DNA from: Cladorrhinum sp. PSN259
Lineage: Eukaryota; Ascomycota; Sordariomycetes; Sordariales; Podosporaceae
Reading direction: 5' to 3'
Assembly (NCBI GenBank): GCA_033725935.1
Contig: MU867077.1
Location: 310,001 to 374,000, forward strand
DNA: 64,000 nt
Shown: one piece after another, positions 1-9,767 of the stretch
Position numbering within the stretch: the first letter of the stretch is position 1
Layout: each line of letters begins with the position of its first letter
Notes under the pieces: model-generated
Database searches by the model: none
The model's input: only the letters and a program-made list of their open reading frames with translations
Told to the model about the DNA's origin: nothing
Translations under genes and position numbers: made by a program

Positions 1-791
1 ACTCGTCCATCTCCACTGCAATATTGGTGTGCAGGGGCTTCTTGAGGACGGCTGCCAGTGAGTTAGCAGCAGTAGACATATACAATCACCAAATGGTACA
101 TTACCCTCATTATTAGCGGCACCCCGTTTCTGCACCTTTTCAGTGAAGCATGTAAAGTTCACCACTCGGTTCTCCTCGTCCGTGTTGATGTCAAGAAGCT
201 CAATGCCCGGACCGAAATGATCCATCAACTGGCGAAGAGTCTTGGATGAGATGGCCCAGCTATTTCCTGCTTCATCTTGGTTGAACTTCGCATGGGTAGG
301 CGCCTTGACCTCGTATGGCAGAGAGTGTGAAGCCGTGATTCCGTTTCTAAAGGAGATCCTGGCTACAAGACGACTCTTTTTGCCAACGCCGTCGTCAATG
401 GCCACATCGCACCGCTCGATTGAGGCATTCTCGCGTGATGCATCACTGGCTCCGCCGCGGCCTCTAAAGATGGCGAGCAGAGATTTGATATACAGTTGGC
501 AGGAGAACCTCTCTCGGTACTGTGGACTACCCTCGAAGCTATATCTAGAGAAGAACCGGTTGGCGGCAAACGTAAAGCATACATAGGCCGATTTGGAGAT
601 ATTGAGCGTGCTGAACGTCAACTGGGAGGTGTTGTCAATATCTGTTGACGCGGAGAGAATTGCACAGCAGAACAGACCCTGTCTTTTCGCGCCTCCAAAC
701 AGACATCATCACTAAATTTGAACATGCATGCGAGGGCATCGTGAAGCACAGCAACGCCGTCCTCGCTCAGCGTGAAATTGAGGACCACCAT
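1..791 (-). CDS. RAD9: RAD9 checkpoint clamp subunit, 5' part (runs off left edge)
   Basis: Rad9 is the PCNA-like subunit of the 9-1-1 (Rad9-Rad1-Hus1) clamp that is loaded at DNA damage and activates the checkpoint kinase in the nucleus. Exons read as complement(678..791), (105..621) and (<1..51), with introns of 56 and 53 nt. Exon 1 starts MVVLNFTLSEDGVAVLHDAL and ends at LEARKDR; exon 2 continues LTFSTLNISKSAYVCF and FAANRFFSRYSFEG, the usual fungal Rad9 order. About 225 residues of the clamp domain are visible; the rest and the phosphorylated tail lie outside the window. The first intron has a weak GTCTGT donor, so that junction is the least certain; the second has GTAATG and GGCAG. The start is the first in-frame ATG that gives the family N-terminus. 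It is transcribed divergently from the F-box-like gene. Confidence 0.9.
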
Positions 792-1299
792 TGTGACCCT
801 TTTATTTTTTGTGCGCAACAGGTCGGATGCAAGGTAGGATAAGATAGCCGGTCTTGATTTCGCGTATACGATGATTTGACTTAAACCTTGGAAGAAGCAC
901 TTTCCGTTTCCGCAATTGAATAGAAGCTTCAAGGTTGTGAGCTTGGAAGGGAAGGAGCCCAGGCGCTTCGTAGCCTGCGTCGTAGCCTTCTGTAATTGGC
1001 CGCTCAGCGGGCGCTGAACCCGCTGAAGAGCCGTTAATTAGTGGAAACCGCGTCTGCCTGCGCCGCTAAGCAAACACGGCTTTACTCCCGTCGTCTCGAA
1101 GTACCCCCTGACACCCAGAACCTCCACGGTATCGAGTACGCGACCTTTTACCAATCAACTGCTACATATTATGTATTCTCATTTTCATCTCATCTTTTTC
1201 TTCACGCTTTAATCTAATCCAACATCAATTCAGAACACGACTCTTTCGGAGGTGGAAGCTCGCAGCGTTGCTGGACTAGCAAGGTACCCCGCCATCACC
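792..1299. promoter_or_regulatory. Divergent intergenic region RAD9 / F-box-like gene
   Basis: This 508-bp region lies between two start codons and must hold both promoters. It has pyrimidine-rich stretches just before the plus-strand gene (about 1140-1240), typical of fungal core promoters. I see no clear TATA box and no further gene. Confidence 0.6.
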
Positions 1300-2997
1300 A
1301 TGGCGCCCTCCTCCCCCACCCAGGGGAAGAAGGTTCAGGACCATCGTCCCGTCTTTCCACTCGATATTTGGTGGCTCATCACCCAAGTATATGCAACCCG
1401 TAACGACTTTGGGAGCCTCGTTACCTGTGCTTATCTCTGTCGGGATGTGGCAAAGTTAGCGTTGCCACTACTCTATGGCATTCACGAGCAGTCCATCGCC
1501 ATCAACGGCGATGCCCTGGACGACGAGGCGGCACTCGAGATATCAGTCGGTCTTTGGCGCTCCATTATCGCATCAAGCCTGGGCAAGACGCTTTACCCAT
1601 ATTGCTGCTGGATTAAGGCGTTGAAGCTGGGTAACCTCGATTCTTTCTTTGAGGACCTCGAACGGGGAAACAACGCGGGCTTGAAAGCTCAGTTCTTCAG
1701 CCCTCCACTCGACGGGTTTCACATCAAGAGAGGCAAGACCAGAAAGCAACAAGTCGACCGTAATGCAGTAATAGTCAAAGTCTCAGACAGCATCACGGAT
1801 TACATCCACAAGCTTGCAAAGGATCAAGGCAAGCATGTCACCCTCGCAACTCTCGAAGGATACCATTTACCAACTATCAACCTTCAAAGCTGGGTCTCTA
1901 AATTGAGCCGTCTGTCTTCTCTTGTTGTTCAGGATGGCTCTGTTCTCACCAGCGAGGTTGCCCGCGTTATCCGAGAGAACTGCCCCGGCTTCAAGGAGCT
2001 GGAGTGCTACTTCTGCCAAGGATCAGACGTCGATGAGCAGCTTGCTGGCTTCTTCAACAGCCTCGAGGCAAACTCAATCGACTCCTTCACCATCCGAAGC
2101 CGCAACCAATTGGGCAACAAGACTTTCAGGGCCCTCAATAACAGTCAGTCAAGCTCCTTGAAGCGGGTCACGCTGCAAGACCTGGACAGGAGTGCATTGC
2201 TCGCCCTCCCCACCCTGAGTGATTGCGTCGGTCTCGAGAAGCTCGTGCTAGAGGGCGGCTGGGGCACCGCAACATTTCAGTGGGAAGCCGACAGCTTGCT
2301 GGAGATGAAGGAGTGGCTCAAGGAGTGTAAAAGCTTGAAGGAACTCGAACTGACCACCATTGCTAAGGCGGCTGAGATCCTCAGCGAGGTCCTGAAGAAT
2401 TCATCGATCAGCCTCAATTCACTAGATCTGAAGCTCGTCGACCACAAAAAAGAGTTCTATGAAACCCTAGCCTCCCAGATCAATCTTCGTCACCTGAGTC
2501 TGAAAATCGTCGATGATACAATCCTTGAGGCCACCGATGGCAGGCGTGACCTCTTCGTCGATGCCCTTTGCTGCATGGAAAGCCTACGAGAGCTCAACAC
2601 CAATGAGCTCTTTACATCCGCAGACATTGAGAAGATTAGCCGCTCGACTCACCAGCTTGAAGAATTAGAACTGAACGGGGACATTATCCTCGATGACTTC
2701 ATCTTTGAGCTATCTCGAATGAGGCATCTCAAGTCTATCAACATCTTCGGTCCATCCTCCATCACACCCGCCGGCCTGAGGCTCCTCATCGAGGCGTTTG
2801 AACGTCATAGAGAACAAGATAGCGGGTTACATGATGGACTACTGATATGGGTTGCGAATCAGATGTCGGAGGTCCCCTTTCCGGCAGAAGATGAGGCCGC
2901 TTTGGCGATCTGGGTGCGGAATTCTTTTGGTGGAAAGTTTGATATGATGTACCGACGGGAACCAGATGAACTGCAAGAGTCGGACTTTTCGGACTAG
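1300..2997 (+). CDS. F-box-like / leucine-rich-repeat protein
   Basis: Single-exon gene of 565 aa. Residues about 18-60 (PVFPLDIWWLITQVYATRND and onward, with CAYLCRDVAKLALPLLY) look like a divergent F-box: a proline-containing start, a hydrophobic helix and a second helix with V/C-R-x-hydrophobic spacing. The rest carries irregular leucine-rich segments (for example LSSLVVQDGS, LEKLVLEGG, LKELELTTI, LRHLSLKIV, LEELELNGD), as in fungal F-box/LRR proteins. Such proteins usually recruit substrates to SCF ubiquitin ligases through Skp1; that role is inferred, and no substrate can be named. The ATG at 1300 has a strong context (ATCACCATGG); the frame opens upstream at 1252 but without an earlier ATG. 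No introns are needed. The protein ends in an acidic tail, DELQESDFSD. Confidence 0.8.
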   Translation: MAPSSPTQGKKVQDHRPVFPLDIWWLITQVYATRNDFGSLVTCAYLCRDVAKLALPLLYGIHEQSIAINGDALDDEAALEISVGLWRSIIASSLGKTLYPYCCWIKALKLGNLDSFFEDLERGNNAGLKAQFFSPPLDGFHIKRGKTRKQQVDRNAVIVKVSDSITDYIHKLAKDQGKHVTLATLEGYHLPTINLQSWVSKLSRLSSLVVQDGSVLTSEVARVIRENCPGFKELECYFCQGSDVDEQLAGFFNSLEANSIDSFTIRSRNQLGNKTFRALNNSQSSSLKRVTLQDLDRSALLALPTLSDCVGLEKLVLEGGWGTATFQWEADSLLEMKEWLKECKSLKELELTTIAKAAEILSEVLKNSSISLNSLDLKLVDHKKEFYETLASQINLRHLSLKIVDDTILEATDGRRDLFVDALCCMESLRELNTNELFTSADIEKISRSTHQLEELELNGDIILDDFIFELSRMRHLKSINIFGPSSITPAGLRLLIEAFERHREQDSGLHDGLLIWVANQMSEVPFPAEDEAALAIWVRNSFGGKFDMMYRREPDELQESDFSD

Positions 2998-3297
2998 GTA
3001 AACTGAGTGAACGGGCTTAAGAGAGGCAGAGAGATGGTTTAACAGTACATTTCAAGCCGAGTCGAAGATGAGTGATTGCTTTTACGAAATGATAGTGACG
3101 GTTTTACGGTGGAAATAGGTACAGAAAGTTGATGAAAGGATACCTCAACGGCCTTCCATTGTGGGAAGCAGAGGCACGGATAGCAAAGAAGCGACTGACA
3201 ATGGGATATGTAGAACAAGAACAAGCGAAATTCTGGATTCAGGAATGAATCATGTACTGTTTTTTACTCTATAGCGAGGACTTTACATACAAGTAAG

Positions 3298-3738
3298 TCA
3301 GGTTAACAGTCCTTGACTGGCCAGATATGCTGCCCCTGAATCAGCCCAAACCTCATACTTTTCGACTTTGTCATTGTCATCAAATTTCAAAACATAGGTG
3401 AAAACTTCATCCCAGCTCTGGCCGGTGCTGCTCCACGTAAATGTTGCCTCCCCGCGCACCGAGACTCTGCGCGCCTCCGTGTCCACTACATAATTGCTGA
3501 AGCGCATGTTCTTATAAGTCAGACACTCGGATATGATTTTGAAGTACTCCTGTAGTCCATCCTTTCCTCGAAACTCGCGACCGAGAAAGGGAGCCAGGCG
3601 GGGCAGACCATGTTCGAAGATGAAAATATTGGATTCGGCTGCAGTGAAGTGGCTGAATATCTCGTTTGGGGGTTTCTGGGATGCAAAGGATTCACAAAAC
3701 GAGGTTGCTGCTTGCAGGAGAGAAGCACGGTGAGACAT
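3298..3738 (-). CDS. Small NTF2/SnoaL-like fold protein
   Basis: Single-exon gene of 146 aa. The first sensible ATG (MSHRASLLQAATSF) is at 3736-3738; the frame is open further upstream, but that part lacks protein-like composition. The pattern matches the SnoaL-like/NTF2-like cone fold: an N-terminal helix (LLQAATSFCESFASQ), a short HFTAAESNIFIFEHGLPRLAPFLGREF segment (shown here only as a description of positions 31-57), GKDGLQEYFKIIS, then beta strands RRVSVRGEATFTW and EVFTYVLKFDDNDKVEKYEV. Members include polyketide cyclases, isomerases and many fungal proteins of unknown role, so no reaction can be assigned. The gene is divergent from the alkaline phosphatase and convergent with the F-box-like gene (300 bp between stop codons). 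Confidence 0.8.
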   Translation of the reverse strand: MSHRASLLQAATSFCESFASQKPPNEIFSHFTAAESNIFIFEHGLPRLAPFLGREFRGKDGLQEYFKIISECLTYKNMRFSNYVVDTEARRVSVRGEATFTWSSTGQSWDEVFTYVLKFDDNDKVEKYEVWADSGAAYLASQGLLT

Positions 3739-4145
3739 GGTGGTTTCGGTTTGGAGGTTCCGAGTTGGATGGTCACAAGGGGGTGAGTAACAGAGTGTGT
3801 TGTAGGGTGTAATATACATGGACATGGGTGCACTCATCACATGGACAAGCGTCTCACTAGGCAGCCCCAGTGTGCAGTGTCGCCCCGCGGCCGGCTTATC
3901 ACTGCTTGCGACGTCATCGTTGCAGGCGGGTTTCCCGGCGTTCGCCCAGGCTGTCCTGCAGCAGACATGCAGCCCTAGCTCCATCTGTCAAACACGGAAG
4001 CCGTTCACCAACCACCCAACTTAAACCGGACGACGCCACCGTGACCGCGACCCCAAGGTCCATTCTCCAACTCTAAACTTCAGGAGCAGCTATCGGACGA
4101 AAACACACATATTCTGTACAGCAGTTCCTAGTTTGTCAGTGCGCG
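3739..4145. promoter_or_regulatory. Divergent region SnoaL-like / PHO8-like
   Basis: This 407-bp region separates two divergent start codons. Several GC-rich stretches (3880-3960) and a pyrimidine/A-rich leader before the phosphatase ATG are visible. No regulatory motif can be named with confidence. Confidence 0.5.
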
Positions 4146-5992
4146 ATGGTAAGACATCCACGAACCCATCCAAATATTTCCCCTCTAACCACCACCAACA
4201 CCATCAGTCACCAACGACAAAGCGGTCGTCGGAGCGGACGCCGCTGCTTGCCGAGACATCGGTACGACGCTCGTCTCAAGACTCCCAACGCCTTGCCGAA
4301 GAAGAAGATGCCGCCATTCACGGAACCACCCTCCCAGCAAAGAGGAAACGATCCGCCAGAGAGCTCTTCTTGTTTGCCTGGGCCTTGCTGGCCACCGCAG
4401 CCGTCATCGTGCTCGCCGTAGTTCTGCAACACCACAATGCCACGTCGAATCCTTCCACACCGACAGTCCCAGGCGACCCAGCAACTGGTGATCCATACGC
4501 AGCTAAATCCGGCCTCAAAAAGGACAGGAAACGCAACCTTGTGTTCATGGTATCCGACGGCATGGGACCTGCCTCTCTGTCACTGACCCGCACATTCAGA
4601 CAGCACGTCAACAACCTCCCGATGGGAGACACATTGACCCTCGATAAGCACTTTTGGGGCTCCTCACGCACGCGATCATCCAACTCTTGGGTAACCGACT
4701 CAGCCGCCGGCGCGACCGCCTTCTCTTGCGCGCGCAAGAGTTATAATGGAGCAATTGGCATGGAGCCCGGCTTCAAGCCTTGCGGAACAGTCCTCGAGGC
4801 CGCCAAGCGCGCCGGGTACAAGACCGGTCTGGTAGTCACCACAGATATCACCGACGCGACCCCGGCATGCTTCGCCTCTCACGTGGCTTACCGCTGGCAA
4901 ATGGACGAGATTGCCCTTCAGGAAATTGGAGAGGGAGTTCTGGGCCGTAACGTGGACCTGATGCTGGGTGGTGGACGCTGCCATTTCCTCCCCAATACTA
5001 CCGAGGGAAGCTGCAGAGCTGACGACGTGGACGCTGTTGGAATCGCCAAGGAGAAACACGGTTGGGGGTACGTGGACAATCGCTCAGGCTTCGACTCCCT
5101 CAAGCTGGGCAAGAACGTCAAGCTCCCTCTCCTCGGCCTCTTCGCTTCCCGCGATGTTCCCTTCGAGATCGACCGCAGCAAGATGGCAGATATTTACCCC
5201 AGTCTGAGCGAGATGGCTACCACAGCATTGGAGGCGCTTAAGGAGGCCACAAAAGATAGCGAACAGGGCTTTTTCCTCATGATCGAAGGCAGCCGCATCG
5301 ACCACGCAGGACATATCAACGATCCCGCCGCCCAGGTTCGGGAGGTACTCGAGTACGACAAGACCTTCCAGACTGTCCTGGATTTCATCAAGGCCTCAGA
5401 CACCGAGACTGTCCTCGTCGCCACGTCCGATCACGAAACCGGCGGGCTCTCCACAGCCTGGCAGGCACCCAACGAACTTCCTGTCTACGACTGGCACCCT
5501 CAGATCCTCGCAAACGCCAATGCTTCTTCCGAGTATCTCGCCCTCCTTCTGAAGCAGAGAATCGCCACAACCCCCGAGTCCTACTTGTCCCTGGTAGAAT
5601 GGATCAAGACCGACCTGGTACAGGGCAAGCTGGGCATAACCGACGCTTTGGAAATCGAAATCAATGCACTTGCCTCTAATTCCGACGCTGCTCAGAATAT
5701 TTTTGCCAACATGGTCAGCATCAGGGCAAGAATCGGGTGGAGCACACACGGGCACAGTGCTGTAGATGTCAACGTTTACAGCTCTGGTGGCCCCGGGACG
5801 GAAAGGATTAGGGGGAATGTCGAGAACATTGAGGTTGGTGGGTTCCTGAATGAGTATTTGAATGTTGATTTGGAGCCTATTACCAAGGAGTTGAGGGATA
5901 AGATGACTGTTGCGAAGACTGTAGAAGAAGAAGGTATTGTGGGTATGGAAAAGGTTCATCCTGAAAGTTGGATGGGTTTTGTTAAGGAGTAA
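4146..5992 (+). CDS. PHO8: Vacuolar-type alkaline phosphatase, Pho8-like
   Basis: Repressible alkaline phosphatase that hydrolyses phosphomonoesters, expected in the vacuole as a type II membrane protein. Exons: 4146..4148 (only the ATG) and 4208..5992, giving 595 aa. The intron has donor GTAAGA, branch CTAAC at about 4185 and acceptor CATCAG. Without it the frame has no ATG (it opens at a TTG at 4133). Motifs: D118 in VSDGMGPAS (metal), S166 in VTDSAAGATAF (phosphoserine nucleophile), then EGSRIDHAGH, ATSDHETGG and STHGHSA, the metal-binding Asp/His residues of the E. coli PhoA superfamily. A single TM helix lies at about 53-74, preceded by a cytosolic tail with E10-x-x-x-L14-L15. Yeast Pho8 travels to the vacuole by AP-3 through an acidic dileucine tail signal, and ERTPLL fits that pattern. 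The 594-aa body is close to the family's usual length. Confidence 0.93.
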
Positions 5993-6719
5993 TTCAAGTA
6001 GTGTAAAGAACGATGGGTTTAGTTGAGTGTATGATGAATGGGTTTATTACGATTGTGATGGGAATACTGAATGTGAAGGAGGGACTACCAGGCATGGTTG
6101 AGTTGTGTTATTCGTTTTGGTATGGTGCATGATGGATGAGAAAGGAATCGTTACGCAGCGCCCTTGCTTCCCTTGGGAAGACTAAGATTGTATACATTGT
6201 TGGTCGGTCGGTGGTTTCTCTTTTCCCTTTTGGCATATGATTAGCGGGAATTTGAAATATATATATATATTCACTGTTGCTTTCTAACTAGAACAGAGAA
6301 GTTTCCATTTTAAGATGATGCGACTTATTAGCTGTTCGATGGCCACTTACGAAGAATAGCAAACCTGCCAAGCAACTTGTAAATGTCTCGCCAGACTAAA
6401 TAGAAAGCATCAATAAACACTCACAAGTACTGTACATACATACCAACAGGATGGATGATACATGTGTACGCGGCTCAAGGCAGGGGAAGGATATACGCTC
6501 ATTACGTCTTATCTACCACTACAAAAAAAAAAAAAAAAAGAGGAAAAAAAGGGAAGATTATCTATTCAAACAATGTAAAGCCAAAGGAAGAAATGAATAA
6601 ATGAATAAAATGATAGAAACAAAAATACACGACTTCAATTGGTATATATCCCATTCACCCCAACGCCCAAATCATCATACACCCCACCCACTCCAAAGTG
6701 GCAGGTACTCCGTTTTAAT
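5993..6719. other. Convergent intergenic region
   Basis: This 727-bp region lies between two converging 3' ends. It is AT-rich, with a (TA)n tract at about 6258-6270 and a run of 17 A at 6523-6539 followed by a second A-rich stretch. It probably holds both 3' UTRs. No gene is seen. Confidence 0.6.
6523..6539. repeat. A17 homopolymer
   Basis: An uninterrupted run of 17 A in the convergent 3' region, followed by GAGG and another A7. No retroposed gene body or target-site duplication is visible next to it. Confidence 0.8.
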
Positions 6720-8618
6720 TTACCTCCCTTCCCTACCAGCATACCTCACATACAACCGATCCTTGAAGTGAGCGTGCTTAATCCCATCAGGCCTAGCCCT
6801 CGCAAAGGCCTCAATTGCATCCTTCGTCTTGTACCCGCACCGTTCCACAAGATAACAAACAAGCAGGAAGCCAGTGCGGTTGAAGCCGTAATGGCAATGA
6901 ACGCCAATCACCGAGCCCGTCTCCTCCCCATTCTCCTTCTCCTTCTTCTTCTTCTCCTCCCTTATCTTATCGACAAGCTCAATGAACCCGTTGATCTCCT
7001 CATCATTGGGCGGCACCTTGGACAGCGTGGGGAACTTGTGATACCTGATGCCGCCTTCCGTGAGCAAGCCCGGATCATAGGCCGGATTATCATGCGAGAT
7101 GTCGATAACGTCCTTGATCTTGTCGCCCCAGTCTTCGATAAACTTCTTGGGGCTGTGCACGTCATCAGGCCCCCGGAGCGTCTTTATGGCCCGAAAGACA
7201 CCGGCGATATCGTCAGAAACTGGCTTTACTTTGCGCCATTTCTCGTAGTTTTTGACGTCCCATTTTCCGTCGCGAGAGAGGTGTTGCAGCTGCCATGCGA
7301 GAGAGAGTCGTCTGGTGATGTGGTCGGTCAAGAAGTCGGAGATCAGTCCAGGAAGCGTGGGCGCAGCAAACAGCAGGCCGTGGCCGGCGTCAGGAATTAT
7401 TGTCCACTTGACGTCCTTTTTGGGATGAAGATTGAGTTCGGGAACTGGTGGTGGTATTGGTGCGTTGCCGGGAGTGCTCGGCCCAGGAGACGATATCTGT
7501 TCCAGTGATGAAGACGATGTAGTGGATGGTAATGCGGCATCTACCACCAGATCTTCAAGATTGTCCTCTATGCTTTCAGTACTTTTCCCGGCGTTCACCG
7601 CTCTTGTATCCACAGGAGCAGCAGCGTCCACGATGCCTTCCCCTTCGGTGGGTCCCACATCTGAAGGTTCGATTTTCCCTTCCAGCAAAGCAGCGATCTT
7701 GTGAATATCCGAAGGTGGCGTGACTTTATCAGCCTCGCCTCCAATAAGAAAAACAGGAATTTCGAGGCCAGCCCAGTCCTCCGGTGTTGTCATCCCACCT
7801 TGTGGGGAAGAATGACCCGGCTTGGATTTCGGGAGGGCACCATACGCCATTCGTCGCCAGACCGGCGTCTTGCTTTGAAAGTTGAACAGATTTTGAAGCC
7901 GTTTTGACTCTTGATCTGCTTTCGAACCCACGAAGCGGCGAACACTGGCACTGTCAAGGCCGCCGCGCCTATCCCAAGCTCTAAATAGATTAAAGAGGAA
8001 GTCCGGAATGGAGAGGGCCAGCTTTGCCATTCTAAGGCTTGACGGAAGAGACGCTGGAGGGCAAATGGCCACCAAGCCTAGTACATCCGTACCGATTGAA
8101 GACTTTGAAGGCATCCTCGGATTGGCCAGCAGTGCGGCCAATGCTGCACCCATGCTATGGCCGATCAAGATAACTCTCTGGCCGTCTTCCCGGTACTTGT
8201 TGATGACGGTCTCAAGCAGCTCGATGAGTGCGTCTGTGGTGTATGCATCCCAGGAAGCCACATTGAACTCAGACCTCCCGCATCCTGGGAGATCAAGGGC
8301 AAGGCATGGGCCGATAGGGGTCAGGCTGGTCAATAATTTGTTGAACTGGGCGACGGAGCCTCCCAGGCCATGGACGAAGACCAACAGAGGGATTGGGGAG
8401 GGCTCAGTAGGCAGTTGGTCAGCCTGCTGATGCTTGCGGTAGAAAACACGGAGATTTTTGTAGGTAGCCCGTGAAGTCGTGAACTCGACCGTCTCCGAGT
8501 ACCGATTAAGGAGTGGTGGATCCGTCAAGACAGGATCATATTCCGAGTTCATTGTCATTCTTTGTCCAGTCAACCTACTTCGATTTGAAACTGGCAGGTT
8601 GAGGACTGGGTCTGCCAT
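6720..8618 (-). CDS. Alpha/beta-hydrolase fused to dual-specificity phosphatase
   Basis: One uninterrupted ORF of 632 aa with two catalytic modules. The N-terminal half is an alpha/beta-hydrolase: HGLGG oxyanion region at 83-87, nucleophile S155 in GHSMG, a later IGGEADKVTPP strand (likely acid Asp) and PDAGHG (likely catalytic His). A Ser/Pro-rich linker separates hydrolase strands. The C-terminal about 170 residues contain H574-C575-H-Y-G-F-N-R581-T-G, the HCxxGxxR(T/S) cysteine-phosphatase signature, in the style of mRNA-capping triphosphatase/DSP enzymes, with upstream Asp candidates in DVIDISHDNPAYD. A double-specificity protein (esterase/lipase plus phosphatase) is inferred; substrates are unknown. 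Start: the first ATG gives 632 aa, but a good donor (GTATGT, 8691-8686), a CTAAC branch and acceptor GGCAG at 8612 suggest a 5' intron that would remove this ATG and leave M21 or M23 as the start. Confidence 0.85.
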   Translation of the reverse strand: MADPVLNLPVSNRSRLTGQRMTMNSEYDPVLTDPPLLNRYSETVEFTTSRATYKNLRVFYRKHQQADQLPTEPSPIPLLVFVHGLGGSVAQFNKLLTSLTPIGPCLALDLPGCGRSEFNVASWDAYTTDALIELLETVINKYREDGQRVILIGHSMGAALAALLANPRMPSKSSIGTDVLGLVAICPPASLPSSLRMAKLALSIPDFLFNLFRAWDRRGGLDSASVRRFVGSKADQESKRLQNLFNFQSKTPVWRRMAYGALPKSKPGHSSPQGGMTTPEDWAGLEIPVFLIGGEADKVTPPSDIHKIAALLEGKIEPSDVGPTEGEGIVDAAAPVDTRAVNAGKSTESIEDNLEDLVVDAALPSTTSSSSLEQISSPGPSTPGNAPIPPPVPELNLHPKKDVKWTIIPDAGHGLLFAAPTLPGLISDFLTDHITRRLSLAWQLQHLSRDGKWDVKNYEKWRKVKPVSDDIAGVFRAIKTLRGPDDVHSPKKFIEDWGDKIKDVIDISHDNPAYDPGLLTEGGIRYHKFPTLSKVPPNDEEINGFIELVDKIREEKKKKEKENGEETGSVIGVHCHYGFNRTGFLLVCYLVERCGYKTKDAIEAFARARPDGIKHAHFKDRLYVRYAGREGR

Positions 8619-9767
8619 GACGAAGGTTAGGTACAGGTATCGACCGAGTGGAGGCGATGAAGACGAAATTGACAGAGGAGAGTTGACATACCGTGGAAGG
8701 CAAGCAGAGCTTGTCAGGCGAAAGTTGTATTAAACAAAATGCATTGATGGATGTTGCGGCCCAAACATCAATTCAATTCAGTTCAATTCAGGCATGAATA
8801 TGCGTGTCCGTCAATTCCAGGATTGTCGACTTCGCATTACCCGGCAGCAGGTGTTGAGGTCCTCTCAGAGCTTCAGTAATCACCGATGGGAGCCAACGAT
8901 CGTCATCGCTGCGCGAATGTGCATTGAACCTTGCAGCTAATTGGACCTTGGCGGATTCAGGATGATCACCGTCTCCACGGTCGGCAGCTCAATGGCTATA
9001 AGAAACGTCTTGTCAGGAAGGAACAGCAGACATGCAGAGAAGGAATTGAAATGTAGGGTACCGAAACTCAAATATCACACGTGCACGAGTTATCGGCAGG
9101 CAAACTGCATTGCAAGAATGGGTGAGGCTGCCGCTGATGACTCTTGTAGAAATCCGGTCTGGGGTCGATCTTGGCATCTGGGTTTTCGGGATGGGTTGGT
9201 AAACCAGAATATCCATTTATCCAGAACGGCAACCCTACATACGAGCATCTCCCATTCATACTTCCCTTTGTCAACTACACGTTTGCTTAGTAGATATGCG
9301 TCATCATATAATAAGGGTATCAGTTGACCAACTGCTTGTTTGTAGAGCTCCCATTGGTACGTTGGAGAGACATCAAAGACGGTGCATAGATTGTGGTCTG
9401 GGGGCTGACACCCCCTTAAATGCATGCGACAATAGAGACTTTGTTGGTTTGTTTTGGTACAACGCTCGAGGTGGGAATGATGCCTAACACCTTGCTTCTA
9501 TATCCTGCTCCCCAGATCCTTTCCTCTTTCGCTTCCTCTTGATGAGTGTAAACTAATATGTACCGAGCATGGCGCAGCGCGAAAATAAAAACGAAAAAAG
9601 GGCCTTCGGAAAACGACCCCAAACCGAGCAAACAACCACCACCACCCCTCCAGCAAGCTATTCTCACAACCATAGAATTACACATGACCATCAGGAAAAT
9701 CCAACAGATATTTGGGCCCTGCTTCCTTGTGGCCTCCTACAAACTTGAATTCTGGGCGTGCTTTGAG
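8619..9767. other. Intergenic: promoter of the hydrolase-DSP gene and BRE1 3' region
   Basis: This 1.15-kb region lies between the 5' end of the hydrolase-DSP gene and the stop codon of BRE1. Its left end contains the candidate 5' UTR intron described for that gene. A short CAATTCAATTCAGTTCAATTC tandem lies at about 8770-8790 (21 nt; unit described as CAATT/CAGTT). An E-box CACGTG lies near 9078. Open frames here are short and not protein-like. Confidence 0.5.

Noticed and set aside
6523..6539. A17 tract as the tail of a retroposed element
   Set aside because: No element body, no target-site duplication; it is simply in an AT-rich convergent 3' region.
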